A stretch of 8,441 nucleotides of DNA from an uncultured Chlorobiales bacterium (lineage in GTDB: Bacteria; Bacteroidota; Chlorobiia; Chlorobiales; Thermochlorobacteraceae). The stretch covers positions 1-8,441 of the forward strand of contig CALGMC010000305.1 of the NCBI GenBank assembly GCA_937959145.1, given 5' to 3'. Made by a program: the position numbers and the translations under genes. Under the pieces are notes generated by a model. The model saw nothing but the letters and a program-made list of their open reading frames with translations, was not told the DNA's origin and did no database searches. Below, piece after piece: positions 1 to 6,438 of this stretch (the stretch's first letter is position 1; each line of letters starts with the position of its first letter).

Positions 1-540
1 CCAAGTCGTATCGCCAAAGTTGAGGCGGAATCCTACCCCGACATTAGAGCCATAAAACACGCGGTTGCCTGTCAGATAAATCCCTTCGCAGATGTAATTC
101 GTGCTGCCTAACCCACTGCGAATTTGTCGCCACGATGTTCCCGAGTTAGAACTGAAAAATGCAAAGTCGCTTGTGCCGAGGTAAAGGGTTGAACCGCGAG
201 CGACGCCCCCCCCATCAAAACCACCTGCAACACTTAGTTGTGAGCTTGAAACCACCTGCGTCCAAGTGCGCGCCGTATCGGTTGAGCGAAAAACTCCAGA
301 GGACGTGCAGCAATAAAGCGTGCTCCCATCAACCCATAAATTTTGCACCGAGCCTGTTACAGCACCGCCCAGCGACCAGCTACCCGATGCGCCGCCCGAA
401 GTATCGCTCGGTTCAGCGGGATTGGAACAGCCCCAAAACAGCGTTGAAATGTATATTGCAGCAACAGCAAGAAAGAGCGCAGAGAAACGAGTGTGTCTTG
501 TCATTTTTGACGAGTTTAAGTTTGAACGAAAGACGCGCAT
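1..540 (-). CDS. Secreted Asp-box (beta-propeller-like) lipoprotein, N-terminal part; continues past left edge
   Basis: An open frame of 180 codons runs from the ATG at 540 to the left edge without a stop. A second ATG at 504 (residue 13) gives a more compact signal peptide and may be the true start. From it, a basic n-region (MTRHTR) is followed by a hydrophobic stretch (residues 19-36) and LFWGC with Cys38, which fits a relaxed lipobox. After a Gly/Ser-rich linker come sequences resembling Asp-boxes (S-x-D-x-G-x-T-W): STDTARTW at 86-93, SNSGTSW at 131-137, and NFGDTTW at 174-180 on the window edge. They are spaced about 43-44 residues apart, as in the blades of BNR/sialidase-like beta-propellers. 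I infer an exported protein anchored to a membrane. The ligand or enzyme activity is unknown and cannot be judged from this part. The gene is divergent from the helical-protein gene at 639. Its reading frame contains a G8 run (plus-strand 206-213). Confidence 0.75.
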   Translation of the reverse strand, partial: MRVFRSNLNSSKMTRHTRFSALFLAVAAIYISTLFWGCSNPAEPSDTSGGASGSWSLGGAVTGSVQNLWVDGSTLYCCTSSGVFRSTDTARTWTQVVSSSQLSVAGGFDGGGVARGSTLYLGTSDFAFFSSNSGTSWRQIRSGLGSTNYICEGIYLTGNRVFYGSNVGVGFRLNFGDTTW

Positions 541-602
541 TTTAACAAAAGCGAATGCACGCCTTAAATTCAAGTTAGAGGCGTTGGAGAGAAAAAACGC
601 GG

Positions 603-619
603 ACATTTTCAAAAAATGT
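603..619. repeat. Perfect 7-bp inverted repeat in the divergent spacer
   Basis: ACATTTT at 603-609 and AAAATGT at 613-619 form a perfect dyad around the 3-base centre CAA. It lies in the short spacer (541-638) between the minus-strand lipoprotein gene and the plus-strand helical-protein gene, 20 bases before the ATG at 639. A second imperfect dyad (CTTAAATTCAAG, 563-574) lies in the same spacer. The position would suit an operator or a small leader hairpin, but the AT-rich content makes chance plausible. No good -35/-10 pair was seen in either direction. Confidence 0.3.
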
Positions 620-638
620 GTCAAACCTTATCGGCGTT

Positions 639-2084
639 ATGTCAGCATTGAGAGTCGAGAAACTGTTCAAAACCCTTTCCCCAAAAGAGCGCGAAGCGTT
701 CAAAGCGACGCTGCAAGCGGCACCTACCTCGATGCAAAACCTTTACGACATACTCGAGGAACTTGAATCTAATCAAGTTGGGCTTGCAAGAGCCAAGCGC
801 ATTGTCTTCAAAAAACTTTACGATACACCCTACTCCAAAGAGCAAGATGTGCGTTTCCGAAACGACTGCCGCAAACTCGGTGAGCGCATTAAACGCTTTC
901 TTGCTGAACAACAGTGCGCCAACGCTTTGATTAAAAATCCGCTTCTCGAACAACGCTTTCTCTTAGAAGCACTTTTAGAACGTGGTTTATGGACAGAATT
1001 CGAGGCAGACTACCGCAAAGCGCACGCCGACGCACTTGCCACATGCGATTATGAAAACCTGATAGCCATCGCGCTACTGCACTTGCGCGAACTTTGGGAG
1101 TCCAGAACTCACAAGCCCGAAGCCTTAAAAGAAATACTTGCGGCGGTGAAAGAAGCTGATAGGCACTTGAAATCACAGTATAGCGTCGGTTACTCTTATC
1201 TAGGGACGTTCTATGTAACAGCCGCTCACTACCTTGAAGCCTACGAGAAAGCCGAGCAGTGGCACACATTGCAAAGCGTGGACTTCTCTGATAGCCGTCC
1301 GCCGCTTGCCGAATACTACGAATGCAAAGCCAAAGCCTTTGAAAAAACCCAAGATGCCAATCTCGAGATGGCAAAAAAAGCGTTGGACATTATTATGGGT
1401 TTGCCGAGTCTCTCACAAAGGGTTTGCATAGAGCAACAAGTCGCCTTAGCAAATATGGGATTGGCTTATATGCTCAATAAAGATTATGAAAATGCAAAGT
1501 TCTATTACCAAAAAGCCCTTGAATTTTCGGAAACACATCGATTAGAGTTTAGTGCTTCAATGGCGTTCAACTATGCCAGCGTGCTGATGAAACTTGGCGA
1601 CTATAAAACTGCGTCTCATCTCTTTCAATCCAAGTGGGAGCACTTTTCCAAAAGCGATATGTTGCACCAGCGCGCCGAAGCCATGCGATGCTATTGCCAT
1701 CTGTTTTTGGGCGAAATCGAGCAGGCTGAAGCACTTCTGCCAAAGTCGCTTTCCCGCTATCCAGAAACACTGCAAAGTTATTTTCGCTATGCAGAAGTCG
1801 CTATCTGCTTCGAGAAGAAGAAGTATTTAGAGGCACAGCGCATCACTGAGAATATCCTCAAACGCTGTCGGCGGCATGCATCAGAAGCCTTTGTTCAACA
1901 TGAGAAGCGATTAGTTGAGTTTTACCGCAAGTTTATTCACCTCTCGCAGGGGTTAGAGCATCTGCCAAAAAAAAGAGTTCAGGTAGATAAGCTCAACCAT
2001 GAATTCGAAGCGTTCTTAAACGAGCAAATCTACCGTCAGGATATGCTGCCCGTCGTATGGCTAAAACAAAAACTCAACGCGTAA
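639..2084 (+). CDS. Uncharacterised alpha-helical protein with TPR-like repeats
   Basis: This 481-residue cytoplasmic protein has no signal peptide or membrane segment. I chose the ATG at 639 because the protein then begins MSALRVEKLFKTLSPKE. A GTG at 618 would add seven residues, and neither start has a clear ribosome-binding site. Residues 1 to about 90 form a charged helical module (LSPKEREAF, then IVFKKLYDTPY and RFRNDCRKLGERIKRFL). From memory it resembles the N-terminal module of uncharacterised Bacteroidota/Chlorobiota proteins, but I could not verify this. The rest reads as helical hairpins. The clearest TPR-like units are around 268-303 (ALANMGLAYMLNKDYENAKF) and 308-340 (SMAFNYASVLMKLGDYKTAS). 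The protein ends with a helical segment of about 35 residues after a basic KKRVQ stretch. No catalytic motif is visible. TPR arrays usually bind proteins or peptides, so a scaffold or regulatory role is possible, but no partner is indicated. It converges on murQ and is transcribed alone. Confidence 0.85.
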   Translation: MSALRVEKLFKTLSPKEREAFKATLQAAPTSMQNLYDILEELESNQVGLARAKRIVFKKLYDTPYSKEQDVRFRNDCRKLGERIKRFLAEQQCANALIKNPLLEQRFLLEALLERGLWTEFEADYRKAHADALATCDYENLIAIALLHLRELWESRTHKPEALKEILAAVKEADRHLKSQYSVGYSYLGTFYVTAAHYLEAYEKAEQWHTLQSVDFSDSRPPLAEYYECKAKAFEKTQDANLEMAKKALDIIMGLPSLSQRVCIEQQVALANMGLAYMLNKDYENAKFYYQKALEFSETHRLEFSASMAFNYASVLMKLGDYKTASHLFQSKWEHFSKSDMLHQRAEAMRCYCHLFLGEIEQAEALLPKSLSRYPETLQSYFRYAEVAICFEKKKYLEAQRITENILKRCRRHASEAFVQHEKRLVEFYRKFIHLSQGLEHLPKKRVQVDKLNHEFEAFLNEQIYRQDMLPVVWLKQKLNA

Positions 2085-2198
2085 GGCGGGTATGAATCGA
2101 CGGATTCGACTTCGTTTTAGATTTGGAAAAAGCCTGGGCGCAAGTCTCCACGATGCCAAGCGACGAAAATTGGTTCTGGATTTCTTCACTTTTTATAT
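2085..2198. other. Convergent spacer with a weak hairpin
   Basis: This gap separates the 3' ends of the helical-protein gene (plus) and murQ (minus). The only structure I see is a 5-bp stem with a 4-base loop: GAATC at 2094-2098, GACG, GATTC at 2103-2107, followed by a T-poor stretch and then TTTT at 2115-2118. It is too short and too far from the T-run to call a confident terminator. I see no terminator for murQ on the minus strand. Confidence 0.25.
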
Positions 2199-3116
2199 TC
2201 AATTTGCAATCGCACGTTTGACGAACCCGTCCGACTTCCTCAACCGTGCTTCGGCTTCTCTTTTTGAGACGTCCGCGAGCCGCATTACGATTGCGGTTTT
2301 CAGACTGCCGTCGGCATTTTTAAGGAAGGTTTCGGCGGTTTTGTAGTCGTCGCCCGTCGCTAAGGTAAAAATGCGTTTAGTGCGCTCGATGAGTTTTTGA
2401 TTGGTTTGTTGGAGGTCAATCATCAAGTTGCCGTAAGTTTTTCCGCATAAAATCATTGCGCCGGTGGAAATCATGTTGAGCACGAGTTTGTGCGATGTTC
2501 CTGCCTTCATGCGCGTTGAGCCCATAATGACTTCCGCGCCGACAAGCGTTCGAATTACAACCGTTGCTTTTTCTTTCACGGTTGGATTTGAAGTAAGAAA
2601 AATCGTTTTCGCGCCGACTTGCCGCGCATATCGTAGCCCGCTGACCACAAATGGCGTGCGCTTAGAGGCACTGATTCCGCATAGCACATCGCGCTTGTCT
2701 AATTTAATTTTTTTCAAGTCTCGACTTGCCGCGTCTGCATCGTCCTCTGCGCCTTCAACGCTTTTGAAGACAGCTTTTTTTCCACCTGCAATAATGCCCT
2801 GCACTTGCGAGGGTTTTACGCCAAATGTCGGCGGACATTCCGAGGCGTCCAATATGCCCAATCGTCCGCTCGTGCCTGCGCCAATGTAAATCAGCCGCCC
2901 GCCTGACTTGAACGCATTGGCAACAATCTCAATGGCTTTGGCAATTTGTTCTAATTCCTTCTCGACCGCGATAGCAACTTTTTTATCCTCTTCGTTGATG
3001 AGACGCGCAATTTCAAGCGGCGAGCATTCGTCGATGTGCCGCGTGTTTGGATTGACCTGCTCGGTAAGCAACGATGAAAGTTCTTGATACAACTTCGATG
3101 GTTTCGGCGATTTCAT
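2199..3116 (-). CDS. murQ: N-acetylmuramic acid 6-phosphate etherase
   Basis: MurQ cleaves the lactyl ether of MurNAc-6-phosphate, giving GlcNAc-6-phosphate and D-lactate, so peptidoglycan sugar can be reused. The protein has 305 residues, close to the usual length of about 300. It has the SIS-domain phosphosugar-binding signature GRLIYIGAGTSGRLG at 73-87. The family motif DASECPPTFG follows at 90-99, with Glu93 at the acid/base position, and VEGAEDD follows at 120-126, with Glu124 at the second conserved acidic position. The N-terminal NTRHIDECSPLEIARLINEED segment is also typical, as is the later GSTRMKAGTSHKLVLN block. The start is the ATG at 3116, with no strong ribosome-binding site. No MurNAc transporter (murP) or anhydro-MurNAc kinase (anmK) gene is adjacent, so the substrate probably comes from recycling functions encoded elsewhere. 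A terminator upstream at 3201-3227 suggests that it is transcribed separately from the TonB-domain gene. Confidence 0.97.
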   Translation of the reverse strand: MKSPKPSKLYQELSSLLTEQVNPNTRHIDECSPLEIARLINEEDKKVAIAVEKELEQIAKAIEIVANAFKSGGRLIYIGAGTSGRLGILDASECPPTFGVKPSQVQGIIAGGKKAVFKSVEGAEDDADAASRDLKKIKLDKRDVLCGISASKRTPFVVSGLRYARQVGAKTIFLTSNPTVKEKATVVIRTLVGAEVIMGSTRMKAGTSHKLVLNMISTGAMILCGKTYGNLMIDLQQTNQKLIERTKRIFTLATGDDYKTAETFLKNADGSLKTAIVMRLADVSKREAEARLRKSDGFVKRAIAN

Positions 3117-3200
3117 TTGAACTGAATTGATGTGCGATATTAAAACGATGATTCGGACAAATTGAGTTGAACAAACTTACCTTGCAATCCATCTCGAACC

Positions 3201-3227
3201 AAAAAGGCACTGCGCGAGCAATGCCTT
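3201..3227 (-). terminator. Intrinsic terminator of the TonB-domain gene
   Basis: Read on the minus strand, AAGGCATTGC (3227-3218) and GCAGTGCCTT (3213-3204) form a 10-bp stem with the 4-base loop TCGC, followed by more T residues to give TTTTT at 3205-3201. One pair is a U-G wobble in minus-strand RNA (3221/3210) but an A-C mismatch in plus-strand RNA. The T-run also lies on the minus-strand 3' side, so the terminator works in that direction. It starts 33 bases after the stop codon at 3261 and ends before the murQ leader. Confidence 0.75.
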
Positions 3228-3260
3228 CTATCAAAAAAATATGCTTTGTCTGAATCAGCC

Positions 3261-4085
3261 TTACCAAACGACTTTTCCGATTTTGAATGTAATCGGGACG
3301 GTAATGACACCGATTGCATTTTGTCCGTTAACGACGGCGGGTGTGAATTTGGCATTTTCGCTCAAGACGCGCAGGGCTTCTTCGTCGAGCAGTTCGTGCG
3401 CCGATTTCATGACGTCCATTCGGAGCGGCGAGCCGTCGCGCCCGACGAAGACCCGAACCACAACCTTGCCTTCAATTTTCAAGTTGACCGCCGTTTCAGG
3501 ATATTTAACTGCTTTTTGAATTGCGGTGATTCCCCCCTCAATGGCGACTTCTTTTTCAGCGGCGGTCGTCAAGGCTTGTTCCTCTTCCTTTGCCGCTTCT
3601 TCCGCCTTTTTAATCTCTTCAATTTCGGTTTCATCTAATTCTTCGGCTTCGCCGACTTCGTTTTTCACGACGATGGTTTCCGTCGGCTTTTCCGATTTTG
3701 GCTTGGCAGTTTTGGTTACTTCTTTCTTGCGCTCACGCACCACCGAAGCCGCCTGCACTCCGCCCGAAGCTTCGCCGAGTTTGAAATCGTGGCGCGCCGT
3801 TGAGTTAGAGGCAATCGCAATACCTTCGCGAATAGTTTTTGGAAATCCCGTCTTGAACACTTTGAGCGAATACTTTCCTTCTGAAATTCCCAAAAAGACA
3901 TAGTATCCTTGTGCATTGGTAAGCGCGGCGCGATTGATTGAGCCGCTACTCACAAACACCGTCGCCGCTGGCACAGGCTTGCCGCCTTCATCAACCACAC
4001 GACCGAACAAACGCCCTTGTGAAACGGCGGGGTCTGAAAGTAAAAACGAAAAGACAAGTGCAATAATCATCGAGTTATGCTTCAT
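3261..4085 (-). CDS. Exported protein: carboxypeptidase-regulatory-like domain plus TonB C-terminal domain
   Basis: The protein has 274 residues from the ATG at 4085. A TTG at 4100 would add five residues and is less likely. Residues 1-22 look like a signal peptide (MKHN, then a hydrophobic core, then PAVS before Gln23). Residues about 25-105 match a carboxypeptidase-regulatory-like beta-sandwich (LFGRVVDEGGKPVPAATVFV, then TNAQGYYVFLGISEGKYSLKV). A Lys/Glu-rich linker with a long acidic helix follows (about 110-185). Residues about 187-274 carry the TonB C-terminal pattern: KYPETAV with Tyr195-Pro196, EGKVVVRVFVGRDG, LLDEEAL, FTPAVVNGQ and PITFKI. Canonical TonB passes proton-motive energy from ExbB/ExbD to outer-membrane receptors through an N-terminal membrane anchor and a Pro-rich spanner. 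Here the spanner is Lys/Glu-rich and the hydrophobic segment looks cleavable. It may therefore be an uncleaved anchor of a TonB variant, or a periplasmic TonB-fold protein not coupled to energy. No exbB or exbD gene is nearby. Confidence 0.88.
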   Translation of the reverse strand: MKHNSMIIALVFSFLLSDPAVSQGRLFGRVVDEGGKPVPAATVFVSSGSINRAALTNAQGYYVFLGISEGKYSLKVFKTGFPKTIREGIAIASNSTARHDFKLGEASGGVQAASVVRERKKEVTKTAKPKSEKPTETIVVKNEVGEAEELDETEIEEIKKAEEAAKEEEQALTTAAEKEVAIEGGITAIQKAVKYPETAVNLKIEGKVVVRVFVGRDGSPLRMDVMKSAHELLDEEALRVLSENAKFTPAVVNGQNAIGVITVPITFKIGKVVW

Positions 4086-4102
4086 AACAGAAATGAACAA
4101 AA

Positions 4103-4132
4103 TCAGGCGAAATTTTTTCAGGCAAAATTTTT
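4103..4132. repeat. Tandem 15-bp direct repeat upstream of the TonB-domain gene
   Basis: TCAGGCGAAATTTTT (4103-4117) is followed directly by TCAGGCAAAATTTTT (4118-4132), with 14 of 15 bases identical. The pair begins 17 bases upstream of the ATG at 4085 and lies between it and a TATAAT element at 4142-4147, so it would be in the 5' leader of that gene. A third AAATTTTT block lies at 4181-4188. The repeat could be a regulator-binding site or the trace of a local duplication. Confidence 0.5.
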
Positions 4133-4141
4133 GTGTGCGAA

Positions 4142-4182
4142 ATTATACTACATAAACGCAAGGGCGATTCGGCAAGTGTCAA
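4142..4182 (-). promoter_or_regulatory. Candidate promoter elements for the TonB-domain gene
   Basis: On the minus strand a perfect TATAAT hexamer occupies 4147-4142, about 57 bases before the ATG at 4085. A perfect TTGACA hexamer lies at 4182-4177, but 29 bases separate the two, which is too far for a standard sigma-70 promoter. No good -35 lies at 16-18 bases from TATAAT. Both hexamers may therefore be chance in AT-rich sequence, or only the -10 may be real. I found no convincing promoter for ligA on the plus strand of this spacer. Confidence 0.3.
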
Positions 4183-4275
4183 ATTTTTGTTATCGAATTG
4201 TCAATCTTTTTTCATTTTTGCCTTTCCACTGAAAAGTTCTTGCGGGCTTATTTTACACCTCAAAAATAACGCACC

Positions 4276-6303
4276 ATGACCAAATCACAAGCCGAAGCCG
4301 AACTCAAAGCGTTGCGCGAGCAGATTGAAACGCATAACTACAACTACTATGTGCTTGCACAGCCAAGCATTTCCGACTACGAGTTTGATAAGTTGTTGGA
4401 GCGATTGATTGAACTTGAATCGCAGTTTCCCGACCTTGTTACGCCTGATTCCCCAAGTCAGCGCGTTGGCGGCACAGTTACGAAGATTTTTCCGACGGTT
4501 GTTCACAAAGAGCGCATGATGTCGCTCTCGAATACTTACTCGCCCGAAGAGTTGCGCGAGTTCGTCAAGCGCGTTCAAAAGGAATTGCAAGCCGAAGGAT
4601 TGGGCGAATCGGAATTTGCATGCGAACTCAAATTTGATGGCGTTGCTGTCAGCCTGCTCTATCGCGATGGCTTGTTTGTTCAAGGCGCGACGCGCGGCGA
4701 CGGCACAACGGGCGACGACATTACGCCCAATCTCAAAACCATTCCTACCATTCCGCTTCGTCTTAAATCCTCTTCCGATGAGCGCGCCCAAGCCTTGCAG
4801 AAGGGCGAAATCGAAGTGCGCGGCGAAGTCTTTATGTTGAAAGAGGATTTTGAAGCCCTCAACGCCCAAAGCGAAAAACAATTCGCCAATCCGCGTAACG
4901 CAACCGCTGGCACGCTCAAACAACAAGACTCACGCGAAGTTGCAAAACGCAAACTCACCTTCACCGCTTACTTTCTCTCGAGCGACCTGCTTTCAGACAC
5001 GGTTTCACATTGGGAGCGACTGCACCTTCTCGAATTGCTCGGGTTCAATGTCAGCCCGCATCGCACGCTTGCCACAAGGCTTGAAGAGATTGACTCTTTT
5101 CTAAACGAATGGGAAGAAAAGCGCGACCGTTTGCCCTTCGATATCGACGGCGCAGTGATTAAACTCAATTCCATTCGTCAACAAAATTTGCTCGGCGCAA
5201 CCACAAAGGCTCCGCGTTGGGCGATTGCTTACAAATTTTCGGCGCGCCAAGCGGAAACCACCTTGCGCGATGTAACCTACCAAGTCGGACGTGTCGGCAC
5301 AGTAACCCCCGTCGCCGAACTTGAACCTGTTTTTCTGGCAGGCTCAACCATTTCGCGCTCAACGCTTCACAACTTTGATGAAATCGCTCGATTAGATTTG
5401 CGCATTGGCGATAAGGTTGTGCTTGAAAAGTCGGGCGATGTAATTCCAAAAGTTGTTCGCGCCGTCATTGAAAAACGTTCGATTGATGCAAAGCCGATTC
5501 TTCCGCCGACGCATTGCCCTTCGTGCCAAACGCCGCTCATTAAGCCCGAAGGCGAGGTTAATCTTTATTGCCCAAATGAAGACCACTGCCCTGCACAAAT
5601 TCAAGGACGCATTCTGCACTACGCCTCGCGCAATGCGATGGACATTGAGAATTTGGGTGAAGCAATTGTTGAGCAACTTTTGAAGGAAGGTCTTATCGGC
5701 GATGTTGGCGATATTTATTCGCTTGAAAAACAACGTCTTATATCTCTTGAACGCTTCGGCGAAAAATCGGCACAAAACCTTTTAGATGCGATAGAATCGA
5801 GCAAGTCGCGCCCGCTTGAACGGCTCTTGTTTGGATTAGGGATTCGACATGTTGGGCTTGCGACTGCGCGGATTTTGGCGCGGAAATTTACGTCCATCGA
5901 CGACATTTCTTCCGCCTCGCTCGAAGCGTTGGAGCAAACCGAAGAAGTCGGCGCAACCATTGCCAAAAGCGTTCACGACTACTTCCGCAAGCCGTCAACG
6001 CTTCTCTTGATTGAGAAACTCAAACGCGCAGGCGTCAATATGAAAGGCGATAAATCCGAAACGATTGAAAATGCCCACTTTTCAGGAAAGTCGGTGGTGT
6101 TCACAGGCACGCTTGAATCGCTTACGCGCGAAAAAGCATCGGAGGAGGTTTTGAAGCGCGGCGGCAAAGTGTCGGGAAGCGTCAGCAAAAAAACGGATTA
6201 CGTCGTTGCGGGTAGCGAGGCAGGCTCTAAACTTGAAAAAGCCCAAAAACTCGGCGTGAGAATTTTAAGCGAAGCAGAGTTTCTCTCGTTGCTCTCCCCA
6301 TAG
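4276..6303 (+). CDS. ligA: NAD+-dependent DNA ligase LigA
   Basis: LigA seals nicks in duplex DNA during replication and repair, using NAD+ as the adenylate donor. The protein has 675 residues against about 670 for the E. coli enzyme, and all domains are present. Domain Ia, which binds the NMN half of NAD+, holds HNYNYYVL and SDYEFD (residues 20-38). The adenylation motif is ELKFDG with Lys119 as the AMP-accepting lysine, followed by TRGDGTTGDD. The OB-fold region includes YQVGRVGTVTPVAELEP. A zinc finger has Cys414, Cys417, Cys432 and Cys438. Helix-hairpin-helix repeats cover about 455-585, and a C-terminal BRCT domain starts near residue 598 (GKSVVFTGTLESLTREKASE). The start is the ATG at 4276, with no clear ribosome-binding site. 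The gene is divergent from the TonB-domain gene. Nothing departs from the family. Confidence 0.98.
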   Translation: MTKSQAEAELKALREQIETHNYNYYVLAQPSISDYEFDKLLERLIELESQFPDLVTPDSPSQRVGGTVTKIFPTVVHKERMMSLSNTYSPEELREFVKRVQKELQAEGLGESEFACELKFDGVAVSLLYRDGLFVQGATRGDGTTGDDITPNLKTIPTIPLRLKSSSDERAQALQKGEIEVRGEVFMLKEDFEALNAQSEKQFANPRNATAGTLKQQDSREVAKRKLTFTAYFLSSDLLSDTVSHWERLHLLELLGFNVSPHRTLATRLEEIDSFLNEWEEKRDRLPFDIDGAVIKLNSIRQQNLLGATTKAPRWAIAYKFSARQAETTLRDVTYQVGRVGTVTPVAELEPVFLAGSTISRSTLHNFDEIARLDLRIGDKVVLEKSGDVIPKVVRAVIEKRSIDAKPILPPTHCPSCQTPLIKPEGEVNLYCPNEDHCPAQIQGRILHYASRNAMDIENLGEAIVEQLLKEGLIGDVGDIYSLEKQRLISLERFGEKSAQNLLDAIESSKSRPLERLLFGLGIRHVGLATARILARKFTSIDDISSASLEALEQTEEVGATIAKSVHDYFRKPSTLLLIEKLKRAGVNMKGDKSETIENAHFSGKSVVFTGTLESLTREKASEEVLKRGGKVSGSVSKKTDYVVAGSEAGSKLEKAQKLGVRILSEAEFLSLLSP

Positions 6304-6341
6304 TTTTCTTATCCGTTCTTTTATCGATTCGCGAAGGCAAG

Positions 6342-6384
6342 TTGAAAAGCATCATATTTTTTCTATTTTAACAGAATGCTTCTG
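6342..6384 (+). promoter_or_regulatory. Candidate promoter and dyad upstream of the TPR histidine kinase
   Basis: TTGAAA at 6342-6347 is followed after 16 bases by TATTTT at 6364-6369, a moderate sigma-70-like pair in the 135-bp gap after ligA. Just downstream, CAGAA (6372-6376) and TTCTG (6380-6384) form a perfect dyad around TGC, placed about where transcription would start. A longer-range repeat (AAGCAT at 6347-6352 with ATGCTT at 6376-6381) overlaps it. I see no strong ligA terminator in the gap, so read-through from ligA is also possible. Confidence 0.35.
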
Positions 6385-6438
6385 AAGCCCAAACTTGGTA
6401 TGTAAGCCTCTCGCCCGTTTCAACAGAAGAACCGATTT

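Noticed and set aside
159..766. Two plus-strand frames at 159-545 and 320-766
   Set aside because: They lie opposite the open minus-strand lipoprotein frame and overlap the start of the helical-protein gene. Their translations are low in complexity and look like no family.
2094..2107. Terminator for the helical-protein gene
   Set aside because: The stem is only 5 bp and the T-run begins eight bases after it, so it is reported only as a weak hairpin.
2092..2346. 84-codon plus-strand frame in the convergent spacer
   Set aside because: It runs into the 3' end of murQ in antisense, and its Arg/Phe-rich translation looks like a shadow frame, not a small gene.
2464..2889. 141-codon plus-strand frame inside murQ
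   Set aside because: It is antisense to the murQ region carrying the SIS and DASECPPTFG motifs, so it is a shadow of strong coding bias.
3117..3260. Possible small gene between murQ and the TonB-domain gene
   Set aside because: The minus-strand frames here are overlaps into the neighbouring genes in other frames. The spacer is explained by a terminator and the murQ leader.
4086..4100. TTG start at 4100 for the TonB-domain protein
   Set aside because: The ATG at 4085 gives a typical signal peptide beginning MKHN. The TTG start would add hydrophobic residues before the basic n-region.
4285..4926. 213-codon minus-strand frame inside ligA
   Set aside because: It is antisense to the adenylation domain of ligA, including the Lys119 motif, and has no recognisable domain.
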